From the NCBI RefSeq assembly GCF_036014015.1, contig NZ_CP107905.1:9548001-9612000 (forward strand): a stretch of 64,000 nucleotides of DNA, read 5' to 3'. Source of the DNA: Streptomyces sp. NBC_00457. Lineage in GTDB: Bacteria; Actinomycetota; Actinomycetes; Streptomycetales; Streptomycetaceae. The notes under the pieces were generated by a model. The model saw nothing but the letters and a program-made list of their open reading frames with translations. It searched no databases and was not told the DNA's origin. This document shows positions 24,245-32,544 of the stretch, piece after piece. The translations under genes were made by a program, and so were the position numbers. Position 1 is the stretch's first letter. The number at the start of each line of letters is the position of its first letter.

Positions 24245-25630
24245 TCAGGCGGTACGGGCGTCAGCCGGAGATGCCGCCGCGGGCTCCGCGTCATCGGACG
24301 GCTCCACATCCGACAGGTCCCGATGGCGGGTCTCCTTGGCCACGCCGACGGCGACGATCGTCACGACGGCCGCGCCGATGACGTACAGGGAGATCGGTGT
24401 GGAGTTGCCGTAGTCGGACAGCAGCGCGGTGGCGATCAGCGGTGCCGGCGCGCCCGCCGCGACCGAGGCGAACTGGGCGCCGATGGAGGCGCCCGAGTAG
24501 CGCATCCGGGTCGCGAACATCTCGGAGAAGAAGGCGGCCTGGGGCGCGTACATCGCCCCGTGAAGCACCAGGCCGACCGTCACGGCGAGGATCAGGTTGC
24601 CGAAGCCGCCGGTGTCGATGAGCGAGAAGAACGGGAACATCCACAGCCCGACTCCGGCCGCGCCCAGCAGGTACACGGGCCGCCGGCCGATCCGGTCCGA
24701 GAGCGCGCCCCACAGCGGAATCACGGCGAAGTGCACGGCGGAGGCGATGAGCACAGCGTTCAGCGCGGTCTGCTTGGAGACGCCGGCCGAGGTGGTGGCG
24801 TAGACGAGGATGAACGCGGTGATGACGTAGTAGCTGATGTTCTCCGCCATGCGTGCGCCCATCGCCACCAGCACATCGCGCCAGTGGTGCCGCAGTACGG
24901 AGACGAGCGGCAGCTTCTCGGCCGCCGCGTCCGGGGTCGCCTTGCGGGCCTCCGCCTGCGCCAGCGCCTGCTTGAAGACCGGCGATTCATCGACAGACAG
25001 ACGAATCCACAAACCGACGATCACCAGCACACCGGAGAGCAGGAACGGGATCCGCCACCCCCAGCTGCCGAACGCGCTGTCCGACAGCACCGCCGTCAGG
25101 AAGGACAGCACGCCGGTGGCCAGGAGCTGCCCCGCGGGCGCCCCCGTCTGCGGCCACGAGGCCCAGAAACCGCGACGCCGTGCGTCACCGTGCTCGGACA
25201 CCAGCAGCACGGCGCCGCCCCACTCGCCGCCCAGCGCGAAGCCCTGGACCAGACGCAGCACGGTCAACAGCACCGGAGCGGCGGTGCCGATGGTCGCGTG
25301 CGTGGGCAGCAGCCCGATCGCGAAGGTCGCCCCACCCATCAACAACAAGCTCAGCACCAGCAGCTTCTTGCGCCCCAGCCGGTCGCCGTAGTGCCCGAAG
25401 ACGAGCGCACCCAGCGGACGCGCGGCGAATCCGACCGCATACGTGAGGAACGACAGCAGCGTGCCCACGAGCGGGTCGGAATCCGGGAAGAACAGCTTGT
25501 TGAAGACCAGAGCGGCGGCGGAGCCGTAGAGGAAGAAGTCGTACCACTCGATGGTGGTGCCGATGAGGCTGGCGGCGACGATGCGCTTGAGGTTGCCGGG
25601 GGGTGGGGGAGCGGTGGTTCCGGAGGCCAT
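24245..25630 (-). CDS. MHS-family MFS transporter (proline/shikimate/ketoacid type)
   Basis: A 461-residue major facilitator with twelve predicted helices. The MHS signature is present: IGTTIEWYDFFLYGSAAAL near the N-terminus, then FGHYGDRLGRKK between helices 2 and 3, LRLVQGFALGGEWGGAVLL, and LSDRIGRRPVYLLGA in the second half. These are proton symporters for metabolites such as shikimate, dicarboxylates or ketoacids. Proximity to the hydroxybutyrate dehydrogenase and its regulator suggests a short hydroxy- or keto-acid. ATG at 25630 is preceded by GAGGAAG at 9 bases. A second, truncated copy of the first 30 codons and promoter lies at 40510-40745. Confidence 0.9.
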   Translation of the reverse strand: MASGTTAPPPPGNLKRIVAASLIGTTIEWYDFFLYGSAAALVFNKLFFPDSDPLVGTLLSFLTYAVGFAARPLGALVFGHYGDRLGRKKLLVLSLLLMGGATFAIGLLPTHATIGTAAPVLLTVLRLVQGFALGGEWGGAVLLVSEHGDARRRGFWASWPQTGAPAGQLLATGVLSFLTAVLSDSAFGSWGWRIPFLLSGVLVIVGLWIRLSVDESPVFKQALAQAEARKATPDAAAEKLPLVSVLRHHWRDVLVAMGARMAENISYYVITAFILVYATTSAGVSKQTALNAVLIASAVHFAVIPLWGALSDRIGRRPVYLLGAAGVGLWMFPFFSLIDTGGFGNLILAVTVGLVLHGAMYAPQAAFFSEMFATRMRYSGASIGAQFASVAAGAPAPLIATALLSDYGNSTPISLYVIGAAVVTIVAVGVAKETRHRDLSDVEPSDDAEPAAASPADARTA

Positions 25631-25750
25631 GTGCGCCACTTCCTCGTGTGCGGTGGGGACGGGTACGTGTTCGCACACGGTAGGAATCTGCAGGTCAGGG
25701 GCACATGTGGTGGGACTACATAGTTCGGGGGCGGGGTGTGCGTGTTGCGC
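25535..25750. repeat. Direct repeat, copy 1: 5' end and promoter of the MHS transporter gene
   Basis: This stretch recurs in the same orientation at about 40529-40745. Long identical words such as TGGTGCCGATGAGGCTGGCG and GCCACTTCCTCGTGTGCGG are separated by diverged positions, especially in codons 3-13 of the gene. The copies bracket 15 kb of accessory genes. Confidence 0.85.
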
Positions 25751-26408
25751 CTATGTCAGTGCTTCGCCTCCGTTCCGAGGGCTTGATCGGTGGCCGACTC
25801 AGACGGTGCCTGTTTGCGTTATTTGGAGCAATTTGATGCTGGCGTGCTGACTCCCGTGCTGGTTCGATGCTGACTAAAAGCGCACGTCATCACCCTTCTA
25901 CACCTATCCCGTGCTGACGTTGTGCCGACTACACTCCGTTGAACTCGTCGCCGTGGTCTTCGACGACACGCCGCTGATGGGGACTCGGCTACCGTTCGGG
26001 CTCCTGCCACCGAACGTTGATCTCAGGTGGGGTGAGCCGACGACTCGGCTCACCCCACCTGAGCTCTGGTAGGACTCCGTTTGGTCTCCCCGGTCGGCGT
26101 CTGTCCAGGAGCTTGTTGTGTGGACCTCGACGCGGCTGTCGGGCCTGGGCCTCCTGGCGAACGGCTGCATCAGGAGCACATCTGGCGCCTCGACGCTGCC
26201 ACGCTCCGGGAGCGGGAACTCCGCCAGCCTCGGCGGCGCACCTGCATGCCCTGGCGCGGAACTCTGGTGCAGGGGCAGCACCGGTGGCGCTCAGTGGAGA
26301 TCGCCTGGTGTGCCTTGACATCGCTCGCGCGCCCTGCACCGATCTGGTACTGGGCCGCTTCGAGATCGAGCGAGCGGCCCGGCCCCCAACGCGCGGTCGT
26401 GGTGGGGC
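25751..26408. other. Gene-free stretch with a 19-bp perfect hairpin at 26022-26063
   Basis: No reading frame here has convincing coding character; the GC content is locally lower than the neighbours near 25800-25980. CCCGTGCTGGTTC followed by TGCTGAC occurs at about 25852-25875 and again at about 40455-40476. At 26022-26040 and 26045-26063 lies a perfect 19-bp inverted repeat (arm starts CTCAGGTGGGGTGAGCCG) with a 4-base loop, one of the strongest hairpins in the window. It has no adjacent gene end and no T-run. Confidence 0.6.
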
Positions 26409-26442
26409 ACGCCCACAGGGGCGGCGCCCCGCCACTGTGGGC
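26409..26442 (-). terminator. Terminator of the secreted sugar dehydrogenase gene
   Basis: A 9-bp perfect stem, CGCCCACAG (26409-26417) with CTGTGGGCG (26434-26442), contains an inner GGGGC/GCCCC hairpin. It lies 8 bases beyond the stop codon of the leftward gene. Confidence 0.8.
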
Positions 26443-26450
26443 GCCGCCGG

Positions 26451-28571
26451 TCAGTCGGCCGGTGTCAGGGCGACCTCGGCGCTGCCCGAGAGGGACGGCA
26501 GGCCGTCCGGGGGCGTGTCCTTGTAGGTGGCGTTGAAGACCGCCTTGAGGTTGTCCGAACCGGTGTGACCGCCGTCCACGAATGTCTTGAACGAGCCGGA
26601 GCAGCCGTTGCTCGAGGACAGCGGGTGGCCGTGCGTGTCGTGGCCGAGGATGAACGAGACGGTGACCTTCGAGCAGTCCACCGGCTGGTCGTCGGTGACG
26701 ATGACCTGCCAGGTGACCGTGTCACCCCAGTGGAACGGCGTGCCGCCGTGCGGAGCCGGGTCGGTGGTGAGTGAGACGACCGGCGCCTTGTTGCCGACCA
26801 CGACGGGAACGGACGCGGAGGCCGAGCGCCCGGTGCTGTCGGTGACCTTCAGCGTGGCGTCGTAGACGCCGTTCTTGTCGAACGTGTGCTTGGGGTTGGC
26901 TTCCCTGGAGTCCACGGCCCCGTCGGCATCGAAGTCCCAGGCGTAGCGCAGCGCGTCACCGTCGGCGTCCTTCGTGCCGGCGCTGGAGAACTGGACCGAC
27001 AGCGGGCTGGTGCCGTTGGTCACGTCCGCGGCGACCTTGGGCTCCGGGGTGCGGTTGCCGCGGGTGAAGTCGATGCGGGAGAGCTGGGCCTCGGGCAGCT
27101 CCGCGAAGTACCCCGTGCCGTACTCCAGGACGTACAGCGCGCCGTCCGGGCCGAACTCGGCGTCGATCGGGCCGTCCGTCTTGATCGAGGGGATCGCGTC
27201 CTCGATCTTCTGGACCTCGTTGTTCTTTCCGAGGGTGATGGCCTTCATCTGGTCGCGGGTCCACTCGTAGAAGAGCGGCTTGCCGTCGAAGTACTGGGGC
27301 CAGCGGTTCGCGGCCTTGTTCCGCTTGTCGTAGCTGTATGCCGGGCCGCCCATGGGGCCGATGCCGCCCGTGCCGAGCTCGGGGAATTCCCCGGAGGCCT
27401 CGTAGCCGTAGACGATCTCCGCGTCCTCGACCGGGGGCAGCTCGCTGCGGCCGGTGTTGTGGCGCGAGTCGTTCACTGGCTTCGCGCAGTTGAACGCGCC
27501 GCTGGAGGTCTGGGTGGCGAAGTCGTAGTCCTGGTACGGCTGGTCCTGGGTCACGCAGAACGGCCAGCCGTAGTTGGCGGGGCGGTCGATGACCATCCAA
27601 CGGCCCTGGCCGGCGGGGCCGCGGCCCGGGTTGGCGTTGCGGGCGTCGGGTGAGTAGTCGCCGACGTAGACCTCGCCGGTCCTGTCGTCCACTCCGAAGC
27701 GGAACGGGTTGCGCAGACCCATGGCGTAGATCTCGGGGCGGGTCTTCGTCGTGCCCGGCGCGAAGAGGTTGCCGTCCGGTATCACGTAGCCGCCGCCGCG
27801 CTTGACCTTGATGCGCAGGACCTTGCCGCGCAGGTCGTTGGTGTTGCCCGCGGTGCGCCGCGCGTCGTAGGCCGGGTTGCGGTCAGCGCGGTCGTCGACC
27901 GGGGCGTAGCCGTCGGAGGAGAACGGGTTGGAATCGTCGCCGGTCGACAGGAACAGGTTGCCCTTGTGGTCGAAGTCGATCTTGCCGCCGACGTGGCAGC
28001 AGATGCCGCGGTCGGCCGGCACGTCGAGGATCTTCTGCTCGGTGCCGTAGTCGAGCTTGTTGCCCACGAGCTTGAACCGCGACAGCCGTGTGACGCCCTT
28101 GTACTTGGCGAAGTCCGCGGGCGTGCCGAACTGCGGTGCGTCCCCTTCGTTGACGCCTGGGGTGGCCGGGTCGTCCACGGGGGTGTCGAGGCGGGGCGAG
28201 TAGTAGAGGTAGACCCAGTGGTTCTTGGCGAAGCCGGGGTCGACGGCGATGCCCTGCACGCCCTCTTCGTCGTGCTGGTAGAGCCCTGCGGGGCTCTTCT
28301 TCATGTCGGCGGCAAGGAAGTTCACGCCGCTCTTGGGGTCGTGGATGCGGACCTCTCCGGTGCGCGCGGTGTGCAGCACGCGCCGGTCGGGCAGGACGGC
28401 CAGGGCCATGGGCTCGCCCGGGCGGTCGTTGAGGGTGACCTTCTGAAAAGCCGACGGAGACGGCGGTACGGGGTCTGATTTGGCGGCCTGGGCTGCGGGG
28501 AGAGGCAGGAGCCCGATGGCTCCGGTCAACGCAGCCGCCCTCACGAGGGTGACGATCCGTCTGTTGCGCAC
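26451..28571 (-). CDS. Secreted PQQ-type sugar dehydrogenase with PKD domain
   Basis: A 706-residue exported protein. A signal peptide ends near AAQAA (about 29). Residues about 40-490 form a six-bladed glucose/sorbosone dehydrogenase-like propeller, with GEPMALAVLPDRRVLHTARTG, GICCHVGGKIDFD, LSTGDDSNPF, MGLRNPFRFGVD and DAEFGPDGALYVLEYG. Residues about 495-590 are a PKD domain (YAWDFDADG), followed by an Ig-like tail. Such proteins oxidise sugars outside the cell or bind glycans. GTG at 28571 follows AAAGGAG at 6 bases. A copy of the shared 25-bp palindrome lies about 70 bp upstream and a hairpin follows the stop. Confidence 0.88.
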   Translation of the reverse strand: MRNRRIVTLVRAAALTGAIGLLPLPAAQAAKSDPVPPSPSAFQKVTLNDRPGEPMALAVLPDRRVLHTARTGEVRIHDPKSGVNFLAADMKKSPAGLYQHDEEGVQGIAVDPGFAKNHWVYLYYSPRLDTPVDDPATPGVNEGDAPQFGTPADFAKYKGVTRLSRFKLVGNKLDYGTEQKILDVPADRGICCHVGGKIDFDHKGNLFLSTGDDSNPFSSDGYAPVDDRADRNPAYDARRTAGNTNDLRGKVLRIKVKRGGGYVIPDGNLFAPGTTKTRPEIYAMGLRNPFRFGVDDRTGEVYVGDYSPDARNANPGRGPAGQGRWMVIDRPANYGWPFCVTQDQPYQDYDFATQTSSGAFNCAKPVNDSRHNTGRSELPPVEDAEIVYGYEASGEFPELGTGGIGPMGGPAYSYDKRNKAANRWPQYFDGKPLFYEWTRDQMKAITLGKNNEVQKIEDAIPSIKTDGPIDAEFGPDGALYVLEYGTGYFAELPEAQLSRIDFTRGNRTPEPKVAADVTNGTSPLSVQFSSAGTKDADGDALRYAWDFDADGAVDSREANPKHTFDKNGVYDATLKVTDSTGRSASASVPVVVGNKAPVVSLTTDPAPHGGTPFHWGDTVTWQVIVTDDQPVDCSKVTVSFILGHDTHGHPLSSSNGCSGSFKTFVDGGHTGSDNLKAVFNATYKDTPPDGLPSLSGSAEVALTPAD

Positions 28572-28641
28572 TCAGAACTCCTTTGGTCCGGCCAGCGGGT
28601 GAAAAGGCAGGCGAAATGCGTGAGTTGGACGCTAGGGGGCC

Positions 28642-28666
28642 GACTTTCAGCTCGTCAAGGACAAAG
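28642..28666. promoter_or_regulatory. Weak copy of the shared 25-bp operator-like element
   Basis: GACTTTCAGC, six bases, then AAGGACAAAG. The right half is identical to the other three sites; the left half keeps ACTTT and a C but not the full CTTTTTCC. It lies 71-95 bases upstream of the GTG at 28571 and so in promoter position. Confidence 0.45.
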
Positions 28667-28728
28667 TCCCAGTCTCTTCGGTGAAAGTTTGTCAGGGTGT
28701 TTCCTGTTTTTTCGGGTATGCCCGGAGT

Positions 28729-28759
28729 CCCGCCCGACGCCGCCAAGGCATCGGGCGGG
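28729..28759 (-). terminator. Hairpin after the exported isomerase-like gene
   Basis: A perfect 9-bp stem, CCCGCCCGA (28729-28737) with TCGGGCGGG (28751-28759) and a 13-base loop. It lies 24 bases beyond the stop of the leftward gene that ends at 28783. Confidence 0.75.
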
Positions 28760-28782
28760 CACTATTGGTGACGCTTCGTCAG

Positions 28783-29943
28783 TTAGCAGGCGCGCAGGGC
28801 CGCGAGGTGGTGGTAGCCGACCTTGGCGAACTCCAGGGACTGGCCGGGAACGCTCGCGCTCGGTGCGTTGTCCTGCTCGACCATCGGGTTGTGGTAGTTC
28901 TTCGCACCCACCCGGGTGAAGAACTTCCGGTAGTCGATGTCGCCTGTGCCGAACGGCACCATGTCGTAGCCCAGTCCGCTCTGGAGGTTGACCACGCCGT
29001 CCTTCGCGTGGAAGAGCGGGAAGCGGGGCGTGTTGCGGACCACGAGTGCGGCAGGGTCGAAGACGTCCTCACGCTGCGAGCCGTCGTGGGCGGTGTACGT
29101 GTGGAACTTGTACTGGGCCACGTGCGCCCAGAAGACGTCCAGCTCCAGATACACGCTCTTGCGGTCCGTCACCTTCAGGAAGTACTCCAGCTTCCGGATA
29201 CCGGAGCTGCGGGTCGGCCGGCCCTGGGCGTCGAGCGGGCCGCCGTCGAGCAGGAAGTCGTAGGCGCTGTCGTGATTGTGGGTGTAGAGCTTGATGCCCT
29301 CACGGCGGACGATGGCGCCCAGGGTGTTCCACTTCTCAGCGGCCACGTCCCAGTCGGCCCGGTAGCGGGTGTTGGTGGGGTCGGCGCCGGTTCCCATGTG
29401 CTCCATGCCGAGGATGTTGGCGATCTCCAGGAACCGCTTGAAGGTGTCCAGGTCGGACGGGGTCAGCGGCCAGGATGGTGGGATGAAGCCGTGGCTGCCT
29501 TGCGCCCGCAGCCCGTACTCGTCGAGCCAGGAGCGCATGAGCTTCGCGCCCTGGACAGTGCCCAGATCGGCGCCGCCGGGCGCGTTGGCGTGCTGGCCGT
29601 AGCCGGCGAACTCCACCTGGCGGTAGCCGAAGCGCGACAGCTGCCGGAACACCTCGCGGAACCCGGAGGGCAGGTCGGAGGCCAGCGGGTCGCGACCGAT
29701 CGCATCACGGACGGTGTAGAGGATGATGCCGCGCTTGTGCGGCGGGACCAGAGCGGAACGCCCCCGGTCGTCCACGGCGGCTTCGGATCTGCCCTGCGCA
29801 AGGGCGGGTGCGGCGCCGAAGACCGGGGCGGCGATCGCCGCGGCGGTGGCGGCCGTGCAGGTGCTGAGGAAACGGCGGCGGCTGACGCCGAGTGTGCGGC
29901 GCAGGGCGTCGTCGGTGACGCCTTCGTCGTTGAACGCGGTCAC
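28783..29943 (-). CDS. Tat-exported sugar isomerase/epimerase-like TIM barrel
   Basis: A 386-residue protein. The N-terminus has a twin-arginine signal (VSRRRFLSTCTAATAAAIAA, cut near ALAQ, about 50). The rest is an AP-endonuclease-2-like TIM barrel: GIILYTVRDA, YRQVEFAGYGQ, RAQGSHGFIP, YTHNHDSAYDF and YLELDVFWAHVA, with several His, Glu and Asp residues in the metal-site positions. Members act on sugars, and some cleave 3-keto-glycosides. Export suggests an extracellular substrate, in line with the secreted dehydrogenase downstream. GTG at 29943 is preceded by an AAGAGAG site. Confidence 0.85.
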   Translation of the reverse strand: MTAFNDEGVTDDALRRTLGVSRRRFLSTCTAATAAAIAAPVFGAAPALAQGRSEAAVDDRGRSALVPPHKRGIILYTVRDAIGRDPLASDLPSGFREVFRQLSRFGYRQVEFAGYGQHANAPGGADLGTVQGAKLMRSWLDEYGLRAQGSHGFIPPSWPLTPSDLDTFKRFLEIANILGMEHMGTGADPTNTRYRADWDVAAEKWNTLGAIVRREGIKLYTHNHDSAYDFLLDGGPLDAQGRPTRSSGIRKLEYFLKVTDRKSVYLELDVFWAHVAQYKFHTYTAHDGSQREDVFDPAALVVRNTPRFPLFHAKDGVVNLQSGLGYDMVPFGTGDIDYRKFFTRVGAKNYHNPMVEQDNAPSASVPGQSLEFAKVGYHHLAALRAC

Positions 29944-29996
29944 AGTGGTTCTCTCTTTCGTTGTCGCGGTGCTGCGGGTGCCTGACGGCTGCCGCC

Positions 29997-30428
29997 TCAG
30001 GAGAGGTCGGCGAGCCGCAGGAGCAGGGACTGCACTTCGGTGGCCGCGACGCGGCCGGACACTGCGCGGGGGGTGGAGAGCAGGGCGAGCGGACCTTCTT
30101 CGTCGCTCGTGGGGAGGCGGCCGTGGCTGCCGCGTATGGGTCGACGGGGTCGTAGCCGGGTTTGCGGTGGATCTCGACGAGCCGGGCGAAGTCGGGGGCG
30201 CGGGCGTCGTCGAGCCAGTAGTAGAACGTGGACCAGGCGTCCAGTTCGGCGACCGTGACCAGTTCCCCGGAGCGCGGGTGATCGAGCCCGTTGGCGTTCT
30301 TGCCGTCGTCGAGGATTTCCTTGATGCCCTGCAGGTCCGTCAATGCCTCGCGGGTGGCTGCCAGGTCCTCGGGCCGGCGGACGTACGCATGCGCCAGTTG
30401 GTGGTCGGCGAATCGGGCGGTTGCTCAT
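29997..30428 (-). pseudogene. eboF: Remnant of eboF (alkaline-phosphatase-superfamily gene)
   Basis: Pieces of one protein occur in two frames. One frame reads FADHQLAHAYVRRPEDLAA and continues through NANGLDHPRSGELVTVAELD to RKPGYDPVDP, the late part of the alkaline-phosphatase-fold EboF-type protein. The other reads GSHGRLPTSDEEGPLALLS to the natural end LLLRLADLS. The ATG at 30428, overlapping the eboE stop as ATGA, is followed by only a few codons before the sequence jumps to this late part. At least two internal deletions with frameshifts therefore removed most of the catalytic domain. The family assignment is from memory of the ebo operon layout and is moderately sure. Confidence 0.7.
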
Positions 30429-30997
30429 GGCAGCTCCTTCAGGCGGACGGCCGTCAACAGCTCTCGGGCCAGGGTCAGTTCGGCGGCGACGCCGTCGACG
30501 AGCTGGGTCCTGGTGCGGGGGCGTAGCTCGGGCGGGAGGGCCTGCCAGGTGTAGGTCTCGACCTCGAGATAACGGGTGCGCGGCTCCATACCTCCTACCA
30601 GCAGGGTCAGAGCGTCCTGGAGCACGTTCAGGGTGGAGGTGAGCGGTGCGGCGGGCGGGGCGTGCAGAGGGACGTGGAAGTGGACGCGCCAGGGTGCGTC
30701 GTCGGGCAGGCCATCGCCCGCCAGCGCCTCGCCGAGGTCGTCGGTGCCGCGTAGTCCGCCGGACGTGAGGGCACGGGTCTGGTGCAGGAAGCGCGGTTCG
30801 GCGAAGGCGGCCAGAGCGTCGCGGACCTCCGGTCGACGGGGTTCCTCGGCGTGCAGGGCCGCCGACAACTGCGCCTTGGTGATGCTGACGCCGACCGCCC
30901 CGAGCGCGGTCAGCGCCGTGGCCGGGTCCTCGAAGGACGTGGCGAGATGGCAGGTGTCGACGCATACGCCGATACGGTCGTTCCCGTCGTTGTTCAC
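30425..30997 (-). pseudogene. eboE: C-terminal half of eboE (truncated TIM-barrel gene)
   Basis: 190 codons that match the second half of EboE, a xylose-isomerase-like TIM barrel of the ebo operon: RIGVCVDTCHLATSFEDPATAL, the AALHAEEPRRPEVRDAL region, EPRFLHQTR, WRVHFHVPLHA and YLEVETYTWQALPPELRP. Intact EboE is about twice this length, so the N-terminal half is missing. The surviving frame is open, and a GGGAGG site lies 6 bases before GTG at 30997, so a short protein could be made. The overlap with the eboF start shows the original operon order. Confidence 0.75.
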
Positions 30998-31108
30998 GGG
31001 CTGCCTCCCTGCCATGTCGAGGTGCCGATGTGGGTGGAGGACGGTGGGGGGAGGCGGGGCTGGCCTCTCCGCCCACCGTCGGCATAGGGGCGGGCTTTTC
31101 GCCGCGGC

Positions 31109-31219
31109 CTAGGAGTGCGGCTCCGTGGTGGGCGCGGTTACGGCGGGCGAGTCGGCGGCGAGAAGGCCGCCGGCGAGAAGTGCGGGATTCTTGGCGGCGC
31201 TTGGCCGTGGGCTGTGCAC
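31109..31219 (-). CDS. Possible 36-codon peptide upstream of the ebo remnant
   Basis: GTG at 31219 has GGAGG at 6 bases, one of the better ribosome sites nearby, and opens 36 codons with an Ala/Leu-rich middle (NPALLAGGLLAADSPAV). I recognise no family. It could be a leader peptide, the start of a lost gene fused to noise, or chance. It is listed because it lies between the 31.4-kb operator and the eboE fragment. Confidence 0.25.
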   Translation of the reverse strand: MHSPRPSAAKNPALLAGGLLAADSPAVTAPTTEPHS

Positions 31220-31372
31220 GGATGTCCTCCGTCGTCCGGTCGAACGAGCGGTGAGCTGTGCAGCCGGTGGGGTGTGCGCCGTCACTGTCGAACACCGTGT
31301 GGCGCCTGTGCACGGAACGGGACCGTAGCCCGGTTCGTCCGCAACGAAAAGCCCTTATGCAGAAGGAAGTCG

Positions 31373-31397
31373 AACTTTTTCCAGACTCTGGACAAAG
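31373..31397. promoter_or_regulatory. Shared 25-bp imperfect palindrome, site A
   Basis: AACTTTTTCC, six bases, then TGGACAAAG. The arms CTTTTTCCA and TGGACAAAG are complementary at 8 of 9 positions. It lies downstream of the gene ending at 31506 and upstream of the leftward ebo remnant and peptide, so it probably served a promoter of that decayed unit. Confidence 0.65.
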
Positions 31398-31505
31398 GAG
31401 TGCTCGGGCAGCCCGGAACGGCCCGGCGGCCTTTCCGGCACCGGGCCTTGACCTGTTCTGCTTGACCGGGCCGCTCGCGACGAGCGAACGCTCCTTCTCG
31501 AAGCC

Positions 31506-32513
31506 CTAGTTGTCGCCGCCTCCGAAGGCGGCGTCGAAGGACGCTGAAGGCGGGTCGAAGTCGAATCGCTTCAGATGGGCGAGCGCTTGTGGTGCGCCGG
31601 TGAGGCGGTCCATGCCGGCGTCCTCCCACTCCACGGAGATCGGCCCGTCGTAACCGATGGAGCGCAGCATCCGGAACACGTCCTCCCAGGGGACGTCGCC
31701 GTGACCGGCGGAGACGAAGTCCCAGCCGCGCCGCGGGTCGCCCCAGGGCAGATGGGAGCCGAGCCGCCCGTTGCGCCCGTCCAGACGCTTGCGGGCCTCC
31801 TTGCAGTCGACGTGGTAGATCCGGTCCCGGAAGTCGTAGAGAAAGCCGACCGGGTCCAGGTCCTGCCAGACGAAGTGGCTGGGGTCGAAGTTGAGCCCGA
31901 AGGCCGGCCGGTTGTCCACCGCCTGCAGTGCCCGCTTGGTGGTCCAGTAGTCGTAGGCGATCTCGCTCGGATGGACCTCGTGGGCGAAGCGGACGCCCTC
32001 AGTGTCGAACACGTCCAGGATCGGGCTCCAGCGTTCCGCGAAGTCCTCGTAGCCGCGCTCGATCATCCTCTCCGGTACTGGCGGGAACATCGCCACCAGG
32101 TGCCAGATGGACGATCCGGTGAAGCCGACGACCGTGTCGACGCCGAAGGCGGCCGCGGCACGCGCCGTGTCCTTGATCTCGGCCGCGGCCCGTCGGCGTA
32201 CGCCCTCCGGTTCCCCATCGCCCCAGATGCGGGCGGGCAGGATGCCCTGATGTCGTTCGTCGATGGGGTGGTCACAGACGGCCTGACCGACGAGATGGTT
32301 GGAGATCGCCCAGCACTTCAGACCGTACTTCTCCAGCAGGGCATGCCGATCGGCCAGGTACGACGCGTCCGTCAGGGCCTTGTCGACCTCGAAGTGGTCT
32401 CCCCAGCAGGCGAGTTCGAGGCCGTCATAGCCGAAGTCGCGGGCCAGACGGCAGACCTCCTCCAACGGCAGATCGGCCCACTGGCCGGTGAACAGGGTGA
32501 ACGGGCGTGGCAT
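31506..32513 (-). CDS. Sugar phosphate isomerase/epimerase family protein
   Basis: A 335-residue cytosolic TIM barrel of the AP-endonuclease-2 (xylose isomerase-like) family. It shows [83 protein letters not shown] and [12 protein letters not shown]. The Glu, Asp, His and Glu metal ligands are recognisable. Homologues occur beside Gfo/Idh/MocA dehydrogenases in pathways that oxidise a sugar at C3 and then cleave or epimerise it. It follows the dehydrogenase by 31 bp in the same operon. Confidence 0.88.
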   Translation of the reverse strand: MPRPFTLFTGQWADLPLEEVCRLARDFGYDGLELACWGDHFEVDKALTDASYLADRHALLEKYGLKCWAISNHLVGQAVCDHPIDERHQGILPARIWGDGEPEGVRRRAAAEIKDTARAAAAFGVDTVVGFTGSSIWHLVAMFPPVPERMIERGYEDFAERWSPILDVFDTEGVRFAHEVHPSEIAYDYWTTKRALQAVDNRPAFGLNFDPSHFVWQDLDPVGFLYDFRDRIYHVDCKEARKRLDGRNGRLGSHLPWGDPRRGWDFVSAGHGDVPWEDVFRMLRSIGYDGPISVEWEDAGMDRLTGAPQALAHLKRFDFDPPSASFDAAFGGGDN

Positions 32514-32544
32514 GGTGCCTCCGAGCGTGGTTCCTGCGGGCTCT

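Noticed and set aside
26017..26536. Several open frames in the gap after the MHS transporter
   Set aside because: None has a ribosome site or family motif, and they contain or abut the 19-bp hairpin; treated as non-coding.
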